NCBI RefSeq assembly: GCF_011758655.1
Contig: NZ_JAAMPA010000001.1
Coordinates: 3,286,001-3,350,000 of the forward strand
From: Modestobacter marinus
Lineage (GTDB): Bacteria; Actinomycetota; Actinomycetes; Mycobacteriales; Geodermatophilaceae
Reading direction: 5' to 3'
DNA: 64,000 nt
A program made the position numbers and the translations under genes. Shown one piece after another: positions 1 through 10,176 of this stretch. The notes beneath the pieces were generated by a model. It had not been told where the DNA came from. It saw nothing but the letters and a program-made list of their open reading frames with translations, and searched no databases. Numbering within the stretch: position 1 is the first letter of the stretch; each line of letters opens with the position of its first letter.

Positions 1-1
1 C

Positions 2-253
2 AGCCAGAAGGACCACCGCCGCCAGGTCGACGTCGTGCGCGACCTGGCCGGGCAGGTCGCCGGCGGCGAGCAGGCGATCCGCGGCGTGATGATCGAGAGC
101 AACCTCGTGGCCGGGCGGCAGGACCTCGACCGCCGGCACCCCGAGCGCCTCGAGCACGGCAAGAGCGTCACCGACGCCTGCGTCGACCTCGGCACCACCG
201 AGGAGCTGCTGGCGGAGCTGGCCGAGGCCTCCCGGGCGCGGCGCGCGGCCTGA
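2..253 (+). CDS. DAHP synthase (class I), C-terminal end only
   Basis: This is the 3' end of a class I 3-deoxy-7-phosphoheptulonate synthase, the enzyme that joins phosphoenolpyruvate and erythrose 4-phosphate at the entry to the shikimate pathway in the cytosol. The last 83 residues are visible. They carry the family landmarks GVMIESNL, a Gln two residues after the following glycine, and GKSVTDACVD, which form part of the active-site barrel. The start lies before the window. The C-terminus stops after a short Ala/Arg tail, so the end looks complete. The feedback-regulation type (Phe, Tyr or Trp) cannot be judged from this fragment. Confidence 0.9.
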   Translation, partial: SQKDHRRQVDVVRDLAGQVAGGEQAIRGVMIESNLVAGRQDLDRRHPERLEHGKSVTDACVDLGTTEELLAELAEASRARRAA

Positions 254-265
254 CCGGCGGCGGCG

Positions 266-556
266 TCACGCCGTCGAGGCCAGCCGCCCGGCGAGGGTGA
301 CGTCGACGGTCAGGACGCAGGGGAGCCGGTGCAACCGGGCGACCACCAGGTCCACCTCATCGGGGGTGGCGAGCAGGTCGACGCCGACCGTCCAGCGCCC
401 GGTGCCGGCCTCCTCGGCCGACAGGCGGGTGAAGGCGTGGTGGCGCCCGGTCAGCAGGGTGAGGACGCGCTGCAGGCCGAGCGCGTCGGTGACGACGACG
501 CGCACCTTGGCGGCGTCGTGGGTCGTGCCGGCGTGGGTGGTGTGGCGGGGGGACAT
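266..556 (-). CDS. small ACT-domain-like protein
   Basis: A 96-residue protein whose middle part, from about residue 18 to 88, has the beta-alpha-beta pattern of an ACT domain (VRVVVTDALGLQRVLTLLTG, then a strand pair and VDLLATPDEVDLVVARL). ACT domains bind small ligands such as amino acids. The size and pattern resemble small regulatory subunits of acetolactate synthase, but no catalytic partner lies next to it, so I do not name it ilvN. GGAGG sits six bases before the ATG. It converges on the DAHP synthase tail and diverges from the UvrA-like gene. The function is unknown and a link to amino-acid sensing is inference. Confidence 0.6.
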   Translation of the reverse strand: MSPRHTTHAGTTHDAAKVRVVVTDALGLQRVLTLLTGRHHAFTRLSAEEAGTGRWTVGVDLLATPDEVDLVVARLHRLPCVLTVDVTLAGRLASTA

Positions 557-816
557 GGGGAGCCTCCGGGCCGGGCGGCCCTGGTCAGCGGGGGAGCGAC
601 CTCGATGGACGTGCCCACGGACCCGCCGGTGCGAGGGTCAGTCGCCGACGGGCCCGCACGGAATCCGCTGCCCAGCCACGGCTGCACGCTAGCCCGGAGG
701 TGGCCCACGCCACAACCGCCGGGCCGGACCGGTGCGGCCGGGCCGCGACGTGGGGCCTGGCCGGGCACCGACCCGGTGTGGCACGGTCGCCCCACGGCCC
801 GCCCCCGAGGAGACAC

Positions 817-3195
<2,379 letters not shown>

Positions 3196-3201
<6 letters not shown>

Positions 3202-3217
3202 CCGCCAGGGGTCAGCG
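3196..3217. terminator. compact bidirectional hairpin
   Basis: Eight-base arms CGCTGACC and GGTCAGCG flank a six-base loop. The hairpin covers the stop codons of both convergent genes (the UvrA-like ATPase and the IclR regulator) and has no T-tract. It is likely a shared terminator. Confidence 0.5.
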
Positions 3218-3904
3218 CAGGACGGCGGCGACCTTCCCGGCGGCGGCGACCACCGCCCGGCCGACCTGCTCGACGTCGCTGTTCTCGTCCACGAAGACGA
3301 CGGCGAGCGCGGCCCGGGCCCCGCCGTCCGGCCCGAGCACCGGCGCGGCGATCGACCGGATGCCGGGGATCACCTCACCGTGCGAGCTGGCCCAGCCGGC
3401 CCGGCGGGCCTGCTGCAGGGCCGGGCGGTCGTCGGCCCCCGGCGCCTCGGGCATGAGCAGGGCGAGCCCGGGGGCGCCGCGGCCGACCGGGTGCCGGGTG
3501 CCCGGCCGGTAGGTGATGTGCGCCCGGGTGTCCTGGGGCTCGACGCTGGTCACGGTCACCGCCTCGTCGCCGGCCCGCACCACCAGGAACGCGGTCATGC
3601 CGAGCTCGGTGGACAGCGCGTTGAGCCGGGGGAGCGCGGCGGCGGTGAGGTCGGTGCGCACGCCGCGGGCCAGCGCGGCGACGCCGAGGCCCAGCCCGTA
3701 GTGACCCAGCGGGTCGCGTTCGACGAGCTGGTGGTCCTCCAGGGTGCGCAGCAGCCGGTAGGTGATCGACCGGTGCAGGTCCAGGGCACGGCCGATCTCG
3801 GTCACCGGCTGCGGGGTGCCCGCACCGGCCAGGTGCTCGAGGATGCGGATGCCGCGGTCCAGCGTCTGCGACTGCGGAGCACCCCCGCTGTCGTTCGCTG
3901 GCAT
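3212..3904 (-). CDS. IclR-family transcriptional regulator
   Basis: A 230-residue regulator with an N-terminal winged helix-turn-helix (LDRGIRILEHLAGAG, then LHRSITYRLLRTLEDHQLV) and a C-terminal IclR effector domain (YGLGLGVAALARG, PVGRGAPGLALLM, GEVIPGIRSIAAPV). ATG 3904 is preferred because AGGGGG lies six bases upstream; a GTG ten codons earlier lacks such a site. It is the last gene of the leftward homogentisate operon, 84 bases after the fumarylacetoacetase gene. HmgR of Pseudomonas, which controls homogentisate genes, belongs to the same family, so this is probably the local regulator, with homogentisate or a related aromatic acid as effector (inference). A 26-bp palindrome at 6438-6463 and an inverted repeat at 9147-9164 are candidate operators. 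Confidence 0.88.
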   Translation of the reverse strand: MPANDSGGAPQSQTLDRGIRILEHLAGAGTPQPVTEIGRALDLHRSITYRLLRTLEDHQLVERDPLGHYGLGLGVAALARGVRTDLTAAALPRLNALSTELGMTAFLVVRAGDEAVTVTSVEPQDTRAHITYRPGTRHPVGRGAPGLALLMPEAPGADDRPALQQARRAGWASSHGEVIPGIRSIAAPVLGPDGGARAALAVVFVDENSDVEQVGRAVVAAAGKVAAVLR

Positions 3905-3988
3905 CGCCGTCCCCCTGTGGTCGTGGTGGTCCACCCTAGGCCGCGGGTGCGGCTCGGCCGTCGATCACCGGCGGCACCGCGACCGCCG

Positions 3989-5206
3989 TCAGTCCCGCCG
4001 CGCCGGTTCGACCCGGCCGGTGACCTCGCCGAAGGAGATGCGGGAGCCGTCGGGGCCGGGCGCGCTCGCGGTGAGGACCACCTCGTCGCCGTCCTCGAGG
4101 AAGGTGCGGGTCGAGCCGTCGGCCAGGGTCAGCGGCTCCCTGCCGCCCCAGGACAGCTCGATGAACGAGCCGCGCTGGTCCGCGCGCGGGCCGGAGACGG
4201 TGCCGGAGGCGAACAGGTCGCCGGTGCGCAGCGAGGCCCCGTTGACCGTGAGGTGCGCCAGCTGCTGCGCCGGGGTCCAGTACATGAGGTCGAACGGCGG
4301 CCGGCTGAGCACCTCGCCGTTGAGCCGCACTTCCAGGCTGATGTCCAGCCCCCAGGGCTCGGCGTCGTCGCGCAGGTAGGGGAGTGGCTGCGGGTCGCGG
4401 GTCGGCGGGGCGACGCGGGCCGCCTCGAGCGCGGCCAGTGGCACCACCCACGGGGAGACCGAGGTGAGGAAGGACTTCCCGAGGAACGGGCCCAGCGGCA
4501 CGTACTCCCAGGCCTGCAGGTCGCGGGAGGACCAGTCGTTGACCAGGCACACCCCGAACACGTGGTCGGCGAACCGGCCGACGGGAACCGCGGTGCCCAG
4601 CTCGGAGCCGACGCCCACCACGAACCCGACCTCGGCCTCGATGTCCAGCCGCTGGGAGGGCCCGAAGGTCGGCGCGTCCTCGGCCGGGGCCTTGCGCTGC
4701 CCGCAGGGTCGGACGACGGGGGTGCCGGAGACGGCCACCGTGCCGGCCCGGCCGTGGTAGCCGATGGGCAGGTGCTTCCAGTTCGGGGTGAGCGCCGCGG
4801 AGTCCGGGCGGAACATCGCCCCGAGGTTCTCCGCGTGGTGCTGGGAGCTGTAGAAGTCGACGTAGTCGGCGACCTCGATCGGCAGGTGCATCGTCACGTC
4901 GGCCCGCGGCAGGAGGTGCGGCTCGACGTCCCCGCGGTGCGACTCGTCGGTGAACCACTCGACGAGCTGGGCGCGCAGCGCCGCCCACACCTGCGGCCCC
5001 TGCGCCAGCCAGGCGTTGAGGGTGCCGGTGGCGTGCACGTCGTCCCCGGTGGCGGCCGCGAGGTCCAGCACCCGGTCGCCGATCGCGATGCCGGTCCGGG
5101 GGGCGGTGCCGGGGGTGGAGAAGACGCCGTGCGGCAGGTTGGCCGGCCCGTACCCGGTGTCGGGCGGCAGCTCCAGCCAGCTGCCGGTCACGGCTGTGCC
5201 GGTCAT
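3989..5206 (-). CDS. fahA: fumarylacetoacetase
   Basis: A 405-residue fumarylacetoacetate hydrolase, which cleaves fumarylacetoacetate into fumarate and acetoacetate as the last step of homogentisate breakdown. It has the N-terminal SH3-like FAH domain followed by the catalytic fold. Metal and active-site motifs are present: YVDFYSSQHHAENLG (Asp and the catalytic His), EAEVGFVVG (two Glu ligands) and NDWSSRDLQAWEY with GKSF (Asp, Arg, Lys). Length matches the family (about 415). Its ATG overlaps the stop of the homogentisate dioxygenase gene as ATGA, so the two are translationally coupled. No maleylacetoacetate isomerase gene is present in the window. Confidence 0.96.
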   Translation of the reverse strand: MTGTAVTGSWLELPPDTGYGPANLPHGVFSTPGTAPRTGIAIGDRVLDLAAATGDDVHATGTLNAWLAQGPQVWAALRAQLVEWFTDESHRGDVEPHLLPRADVTMHLPIEVADYVDFYSSQHHAENLGAMFRPDSAALTPNWKHLPIGYHGRAGTVAVSGTPVVRPCGQRKAPAEDAPTFGPSQRLDIEAEVGFVVGVGSELGTAVPVGRFADHVFGVCLVNDWSSRDLQAWEYVPLGPFLGKSFLTSVSPWVVPLAALEAARVAPPTRDPQPLPYLRDDAEPWGLDISLEVRLNGEVLSRPPFDLMYWTPAQQLAHLTVNGASLRTGDLFASGTVSGPRADQRGSFIELSWGGREPLTLADGSTRTFLEDGDEVVLTASAPGPDGSRISFGEVTGRVEPARRD

Positions 5207-6408
5207 GCTGAGGGCCCGCGGCCGGACCAGGACCAGGCGTACTTCCCGTCGTCGACGGCGAGGCCCCCCTCGCCGAGGTCCAGGGGCCGGAAGGTGTCGA
5301 CCATGACGGCGGTCTCGTCGAAGTACTCCGCACCCAGCGACCGCTCGACCGCCCCGGGCTGCGGGCCGTGGCTGTGCCCGCCGGGGTGCACGGAGATCGA
5401 GCCCTTGCCGATGCCGGAGCCCTTGCGGGCCTCGTAGTCGCCGTCGACGTAGAACATGATCTCGTCGGAGTCGACGTTGGAGTGGTAGTAGGGCACCGGC
5501 ACCGCCAGCGGGTGGTAGTCGACCTTGCGGGGCACGAAGTTGCAGATCACGAAGTTGCTGCCCTCGAAGACCTGGTGCACCGGCGGCGGCTGGTGGACCC
5601 GGCCGGTGATCGGCTCGTAGTCGGCGATGTTGAAGGCGTACGGGTAGAGGCAGCCGTCCCAGCCCACGACGTCGAAGGGGTGCTCCGGGGTCACGTGGAC
5701 CGTGCCGGCCAGCCCGCCGGGCCCGTTGCCGCGGTGCTTGACGTACACCTCGACGTCGGTGCCCTCGCCCAGCAGCGGCTCGGTGGGGCCGCGGAGGTCG
5801 CGCTCGCAGTACGGGGCGTGCTCCAGGAACTGCCCGTACCGGGACAGGTACCGCTTCGGCGGGGCGATGTGGCTGTTGGCCTCGATCGCGTACGTGCGCA
5901 GCGGCTCGGTGCCGGTCGGGATCCAGCGGTGCGTGGTGGTCCGCGGCAGGACCACGTAGTCGCCCTGGCCGACCTCCAGCGCGCCGAAGACCGTCTCCAC
6001 CGTCGCGGAGCCCCGCTCCACGTAGACGCACTCGTCACCGGTGGCGTTGCGGTAGTAGGGCGAGGTCGCCGAGGAGACGGCGTAGGAGAGCCGGACGTCG
6101 GCGTTGCCCAGCACCAGGCGCCGTCCGGTGACCGCGTCGGTGGCCTTGTGCTCCTCGCCGGGGAACAGGTCGTGCAGCTTCAGGTGCCGGGGCACCAGCG
6201 GGGCGTTCGGCGTCAGCGTCTGGTCGGGCAGCTCCCACGGCCGGGCGTCGACCAGGGCCGAGGGGATGCCGGAGTGGTAGAGCAGCGCGGAGTCGGAGGA
6301 GAAGCCCTCCTCACCGACCAGCTCCTCGGAGTACAGCCCGCCGTCGGGGCGGCGGTGCTGGGTGTGCCGCTTGGGCGGGACGCTGCCCACCTGCCGGTAG
6401 AACGCCAT
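5203..6408 (-). CDS. hmgA: homogentisate 1,2-dioxygenase
   Basis: A 401-residue Fe(II) cupin dioxygenase that opens the ring of homogentisate to give maleylacetoacetate. The iron-binding region is clear: PYYHSNVDSDEIMFY followed by HPGGHSHGPQPG gives the His/Glu/His ligand set. The N-terminal portion matches the family (YRQVGSVPPKRHTQ). ATG 6408 follows AGGAGG with a good spacing. The gene lies 76 bases after the FAD monooxygenase gene and is coupled to fahA downstream. Between it and the monooxygenase is a 26-bp perfect palindrome. The pathway assignment is secure; the parent substrate (tyrosine or 3-hydroxyphenylacetate) is inferred from the monooxygenase. Confidence 0.96.
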   Translation of the reverse strand: MAFYRQVGSVPPKRHTQHRRPDGGLYSEELVGEEGFSSDSALLYHSGIPSALVDARPWELPDQTLTPNAPLVPRHLKLHDLFPGEEHKATDAVTGRRLVLGNADVRLSYAVSSATSPYYRNATGDECVYVERGSATVETVFGALEVGQGDYVVLPRTTTHRWIPTGTEPLRTYAIEANSHIAPPKRYLSRYGQFLEHAPYCERDLRGPTEPLLGEGTDVEVYVKHRGNGPGGLAGTVHVTPEHPFDVVGWDGCLYPYAFNIADYEPITGRVHQPPPVHQVFEGSNFVICNFVPRKVDYHPLAVPVPYYHSNVDSDEIMFYVDGDYEARKGSGIGKGSISVHPGGHSHGPQPGAVERSLGAEYFDETAVMVDTFRPLDLGEGGLAVDDGKYAWSWSGRGPSA

Positions 6409-6437
6409 CGGTGGTTCCTCCTGGGTGCGGGTCCGCG

Positions 6438-6463
6438 GGGGCAGAAATGGCCATTTCTGCCCC
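6438..6463. promoter_or_regulatory. 26-bp perfect palindrome in the homogentisate operon
   Basis: Two 13-base arms (GGGGCAGAAATGG and its exact complement) meet with no loop, in the 76-base gap between the monooxygenase stop and the hmgA start. Lack of a loop argues against a simple terminator. It could be an operator for the downstream-encoded IclR protein, or a processing or attenuation element that sets different levels for hmgA and the upstream genes. Confidence 0.55.
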
Positions 6464-6484
6464 GGGGAGGGCTCGGGTCGGGTC

Positions 6485-8146
6485 TCAGGCGGGAGCGGGC
6501 ACGGGAACGGGGGAGAGGGTGGTTCTGGCCAGCAGCCGGGCCACCGCGGGGGCGACGTCGGTGGAGCGGGTGAGCACGGCGGCGACGTGGGCGTCGGGGC
6601 GGAGCACCCAGATCTCGTCGGGGCGGGCCCCGAGTGCGTCGCGCAGGGTGCCGCCGGGGTCGAGGTCGCTGATCCGGTGGACGGCGACCGTGAGAGGACC
6701 TCCCTGCCCCCGGCCACCCGCAGGCTCGCGGTGGGCCCCTGCAGGGACGCCGAACGGCTCGGGGGTGGCCGCGTCGTCGCCGACGAGGACCGTGATGCCC
6801 TCGCGCGCCAGCTGCCGCAGCCGGACGACGTCCGGCCGCCCGGGGATGGTGACCGGTGCGTCGGGTGCCAGCACCCCGGGCGCCGGCACCGGGACGTCGC
6901 CGCGCACCGGCCGGCCGGGGAACGGGCGCCGCTCGTCGGCGGTGGTGAGCGGGGAGTCGACGTACCAGAAGGGCTCGGCCAGCCGGCCGGAGTCGACCTC
7001 CGCCCGGGCCGCGGGGTCGGTGGTGGCCCGCTCCAGCACGGCGAGCCGGTGCGCGGCCTCCGTCGGCGTGCCCGGCACCAGGAAGCGCATCGTGGCCCCG
7101 GTGACGTCGAGGTTCTCCAGGGCCGCGGCGTGCCGCTCGTCGTGGTAACTGTCCAGCAGCGTCTCCGGCGCCCAGCCGTGCAGCACGAAGGCCAGCTTCC
7201 AGGCGGCGTTCTCCGCGTCCAGCACCCCGGAGTTCAGGCCCCGGGCGCCGAACGGGGAGACCAGGTGGGCGGCGTCCCCGGCGACGAGCACCCGGCCGAC
7301 CCGCATCCGGTCGACCACCCGGGAGTGGAACCGGTAGACGGACTTCCAGACGACCTCGTAGGGCCGGTCGCCGATGACCTGGCGGATCCGCCGGTCCAGC
7401 CCGCCGGAGGCCTCCTCGGCGGCCAGGTCGAACTCCGGTGGCACCTGCCAGTCGATCCGGAAGGTGGAGTCTGGGCACGGGTGGATGAGCACCTGGCGCC
7501 CGGGGTTCCACTCCGGGTCGAAGTAGAACCGCCGCTCGGTCTCCCAGCCGGGCAGGTCGGTGCGGATGTCGCAGATGAGGAACTGGTCGCCGAAGGTCTG
7601 CCCCTCGAAGGTCAGCCCCAGCGCGCTGCGGACGACGTCGGCCCGGGGGCCGGCGCAGGCGACCGCGTGGCTGCCGGCGACCGTCGTCCCGTCGGCGCAG
7701 GTGACCGTCACCCCGGCGTCGTCCTGGTCGATGCCGGTGACCTCGTGCCCCCAGCGCACCTCGATCAGCGGCTGTGCGGCGATCGCGGCGTCGAGCAGCT
7801 CCTCGGTGAGGCACTGGGAGACGTTGACGAAGGGCGGGAACGGGGACCGCCCGCGGTCGACGAACTCGAAGCTGAACAGCTCGGCGTCGCGGTGGAAGGT
7901 CCGCGCGGTGGTCCAGGTGACGCCGCGGCGGGCGATCTCCGCGCCGACGCCCACCGAGTCCCAGACGTCGAGGACGTCGCGCTGCTGGCAGATCGCCTTG
8001 CTGCCGACCAGGTCCCGTGCGGGGCGCCCGTCGAGCACGACGACCGGGAGCCCCCAGCGCGCCAGCAGCAGCGCCGTCGTCTGGCCCACCGGGCCGCAGC
8101 CGATGACGACGACCGGGGCCGGCGCGGGGCTCTCGGGGGTGGTCAT
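6485..8146 (-). CDS. FAD-dependent aromatic monooxygenase, probable 3-hydroxyphenylacetate 6-hydroxylase
   Basis: A 553-residue class A flavoprotein monooxygenase of the MhpA/PobA type. The FAD-binding GxGxxG is VVIGCGPVGQTTALLL near residue 12, and the second FAD motif is VLVAGDAAHLVSPFGARGLN. The C-terminal thioredoxin-like region (VTIPGRPDVVRLRQLAREG, WVLRPDAHVAAVL) is also typical. Placed seven bases after the MBL gene and before hmgA, it most likely hydroxylates 3-hydroxyphenylacetate to homogentisate using NAD(P)H and O2; substrate is inference from context. A copy of the dispersed repeat (6701-6747) lies inside the coding sequence and encodes the stretch around PAGAHREPAGGRGQGG, read in frame, so the enzyme probably carries a repeat-derived insertion in a surface loop. 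Confidence 0.8.
   Translation of the reverse strand: MTTPESPAPAPVVVIGCGPVGQTTALLLARWGLPVVVLDGRPARDLVGSKAICQQRDVLDVWDSVGVGAEIARRGVTWTTARTFHRDAELFSFEFVDRGRSPFPPFVNVSQCLTEELLDAAIAAQPLIEVRWGHEVTGIDQDDAGVTVTCADGTTVAGSHAVACAGPRADVVRSALGLTFEGQTFGDQFLICDIRTDLPGWETERRFYFDPEWNPGRQVLIHPCPDSTFRIDWQVPPEFDLAAEEASGGLDRRIRQVIGDRPYEVVWKSVYRFHSRVVDRMRVGRVLVAGDAAHLVSPFGARGLNSGVLDAENAAWKLAFVLHGWAPETLLDSYHDERHAAALENLDVTGATMRFLVPGTPTEAAHRLAVLERATTDPAARAEVDSGRLAEPFWYVDSPLTTADERRPFPGRPVRGDVPVPAPGVLAPDAPVTIPGRPDVVRLRQLAREGITVLVGDDAATPEPFGVPAGAHREPAGGRGQGGPLTVAVHRISDLDPGGTLRDALGARPDEIWVLRPDAHVAAVLTRSTDVAPAVARLLARTTLSPVPVPAPA
6701..6747. repeat. dispersed palindrome-ended repeat, copy A (inside a gene)
   Basis: About 47 bases whose order of blocks, TCCCTGC, CCACCCGCA, GGCTCGCGGTGGG and CCTGCAGGGA, matches the three intergenic copies at 41847-41897, 49310-49358 and 57191-57241, but more diverged. 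It lies in frame inside the FAD monooxygenase gene. The ends TCCCTGC and GCAGGGA are complementary. Confidence 0.6.
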
Positions 8147-8153
8147 CGCGGGA

Positions 8154-9116
8154 TCAGCCCTGCAGCTCGGCCCAGACCTGGCGGTCGCGCTCGGCGGTCC
8201 AGATGACCGGGCGCTCGATGCCGCTGAACTCGTCCCACAGCCGCTGCACGTCGAAGGGCAGGCAGTGCTCGAAGATCGGCCAGTGCCCGAACTGGGGCGC
8301 CAGGGCGGCGTGGGTGGCCTCGAAGGCCTCCTTGAGCGTGCCCCCGGCGCGGTGGGCGGTGCCGACCGTCTCGTGCATCGTGGTCAGGAAGGCGCGGGTC
8401 TGCTCGATGGCGGCGTCGACCTCGGCGCGGCCGCGGGCGATGGCCCCCCGGCCGCCGATGAGCTGCTCGGCGCCGAGGGCCTTGATCCGGTCGAGGGTGC
8501 CGGTGGCCCAGTCGAAGTGGAAGGCGTCACCGGTGTAGAGCGCGGCCTGGGACTCCACCAGGTCGCCGGCGAAGAGGATCTTGTGCTTCGGGAGCCAGGC
8601 GGTGATGTCGCCCTCGGTGTGGCCGCGGCCGTGGAACTCCAGCACCAGCTCGCCTCGGTCACCGCCGAGCTCGATCGTGAGCCTGTCGCGGAAGGTCACC
8701 GTGGGCCAGGTCAGGCCGGGGATGGACTCGGGCTCCTCGAACAGCCGTGGCATCCGGCCGTACTCGCTCTCCCAGTCCTGCTGGCCGCGCTCGGCGATGA
8801 GGCCCTTGGTCTGCTCGGAGCTGATGATCGACTCGGCGTCGAAGGCGCTGGCCCCCAGCACCCGGACGGCGTGGTAGTGGCTGAGCACCAGGTGGCGGAC
8901 CGGCTTGTCGGTGTGCTCGCGCAGCCTGGTCAGCCAGCGGCGGGCCGCGACCGGGGTGGCCAGCGCCTCGAAGCAGACGAGGAAGTCCTCGCCCTCGATG
9001 GCGCCGAGGTTGGGGTCGCCCTCCGCGGTGAGCGCGTACACGCCGTCGGCGAGCACCTCGAGGGTCTGCTCCTTGACGCCGAGGTCTGCGGATGAGGCGA
9101 AGGGCTTCGCGGCCAT
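8154..9116 (-). CDS. MBL-fold metallo-hydrolase, atypical metal motif
   Basis: A 320-residue metallo-beta-lactamase-fold protein and first gene of the leftward homogentisate operon. The usual HxHxDH zinc motif is replaced by HYHAVR (His80, His82, then Ala-Val-Arg), so the second-metal ligands Asp and His are missing. A later ligand His in GRGHTEGDITAW and the Asp of LFAGDLVE remain. A mono-metal or altered site is therefore likely. ATG 9116 has GGGAG upstream; the long open extension further upstream is Arg/Pro-rich and unlikely to be coding. Seven bases separate it from the monooxygenase gene. A role in ring-cleavage or thioester chemistry of the aromatic pathway is possible but unproven. 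Confidence 0.82.
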   Translation of the reverse strand: MAAKPFASSADLGVKEQTLEVLADGVYALTAEGDPNLGAIEGEDFLVCFEALATPVAARRWLTRLREHTDKPVRHLVLSHYHAVRVLGASAFDAESIISSEQTKGLIAERGQQDWESEYGRMPRLFEEPESIPGLTWPTVTFRDRLTIELGGDRGELVLEFHGRGHTEGDITAWLPKHKILFAGDLVESQAALYTGDAFHFDWATGTLDRIKALGAEQLIGGRGAIARGRAEVDAAIEQTRAFLTTMHETVGTAHRAGGTLKEAFEATHAALAPQFGHWPIFEHCLPFDVQRLWDEFSGIERPVIWTAERDRQVWAELQG

Positions 9117-9146
9117 GGGAGCTCCCGTGCACGGTGGATGCCCGCC

Positions 9147-9164
9147 CGCATATCGAGCGATGCG
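9147..9164. promoter_or_regulatory. inverted repeat upstream of the MBL-led operon
   Basis: CGCAT and ATGCG flank an eight-base spacer, 31 bases before the ATG of the first operon gene. The position suits an operator or promoter-overlapping site, perhaps for the IclR regulator of the operon. No other copy was noticed. Confidence 0.35.
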
Positions 9165-9255
9165 TTCTCTTACCGGCTCAGCGTAGTGGCGGTGTGGTCC
9201 GCGACACAACCCATCCGGAGGGGGTGGTCGTCGCTGCGCTGTCGGAACTCCCGGG

Positions 9256-9680
9256 GTGGCACGGGAGGCGCTGGACTCGCCCGTCGCCGAGGGCCTCCGG
9301 CTGGCCGGCGCGCTGGCCTCCGTCGTGCCCGGGCTGCTCGCCCCGTCCGGGCGTGGCTCGGCTGGGCGGCCACCCGGCGGGCGATGCGGCGCGGCGTCCG
9401 CTCCCTGCGCCGCGCCGGGGCGTGGTCCTCGCGGCCGGGATCGCCGTGGCCGGCCTGCTGGTGCTCGGGGGCCTGCTGCTGCGGTGAGGCCGGCCCGACG
9501 CCGTCCTCGACCTCGGCCTGCAGGCCGGGTGGACGGCGCTCGCCTGCGGCGCACCGCGCCGGCCGTGGCGGTCGGGGCGCTCGTCGCGGGTCGGCTGGCC
9601 GCCCCCGGCGCGGGCTCTCGTGGTCGCCGGGGGCGGCGTCGTCGGGGCGGTGGTCGTCCTGGGGACGGAGCTGTCGGGCT
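9256..9680 (+). pseudogene. decayed membrane-protein gene (frameshifted)
   Basis: This 0.55-kb gap holds coding-like fragments that jump between frames. There is a frame-1 start (MAREALDSPVAEGLRLAGAL), a frame-2 hydrophobic helix (VVLAAGIAVAGLLVLGGLLL) ended by TGA at 9485, a frame-2 continuation (DAVLDLGLQAGWTALACGA), a frame-1 helix piece (APAVAVGALVAGRLAAP) and again frame 2 (RALVVAGGGVVGAVVVLG). Read together they suggest a small integral membrane protein broken by at least two frameshifts and one stop. The end runs into the 3' end of the opposite lipoprotein gene. Sequencing error is an alternative to decay. Confidence 0.4.
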
Positions 9681-10176
9681 ACTCCGCCGACGCCTCGACG
9701 ATCGTGGCCAGCAGGAAGGGCTGGTCCTCCCACTCCTCGTACTGCTCGTCCTCCAGGTCGACCCCCAGCTGGGTCTCGACCTCGGCGACGTCGAACTCCT
9801 GGGCGGCGGTGGCGGCCACCGTGACCGGCAGGCCGGCCTCGAGGTCGGGCACCTCGTCGGCGACCAGGACCAGGAGCGGTTCGACCGAGGTGTCGTCGGG
9901 GCCGACGATGGTGAAGGAGTTGGGGCCCAGCACGTCGTCGACCTGGGCGGTCACGGTCACCTCCGTGCCGGCGTAGACGTCGACGTCCTCCCGGAACTGC
10001 TCGTCGTACTCGCCGGTGTAGGGGTCGGTGAAGTCGTCCTCACCCCGGATGTCGGGGACGTCGGTCTCGCCGACCGCGAGCTCCTCCTCGCCGCAGCCGG
10101 ACAGGCCGAGCAGGAGGGCCGTGGTGAGCCCGAACAGGGACGTGCGGGCGATCGGCTTGCCGCGGGACGACGACAT
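9679..10176 (-). CDS. secreted lipoprotein, unknown function
   Basis: A 165-residue protein with a basic N-terminus, a hydrophobic stretch and a lipobox LSGC at about residues 25-28, so it should be lipid-anchored on the outer face of the membrane. The mature part is rich in Asp and Glu. It holds a beta-rich domain with TEVTVTAQVDDVLGPNSFTI, VTVAATAAQEFDV and a C-terminal FLLATIVEASAE. This resembles small OB-like domains in other actinobacterial lipoproteins, but I do not recognise the family. GAGGAG lies seven bases before ATG. It diverges from the sigma factor gene. Confidence 0.75.
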   Translation of the reverse strand: MSSSRGKPIARTSLFGLTTALLLGLSGCGEEELAVGETDVPDIRGEDDFTDPYTGEYDEQFREDVDVYAGTEVTVTAQVDDVLGPNSFTIVGPDDTSVEPLLVLVADEVPDLEAGLPVTVAATAAQEFDVAEVETQLGVDLEDEQYEEWEDQPFLLATIVEASAE

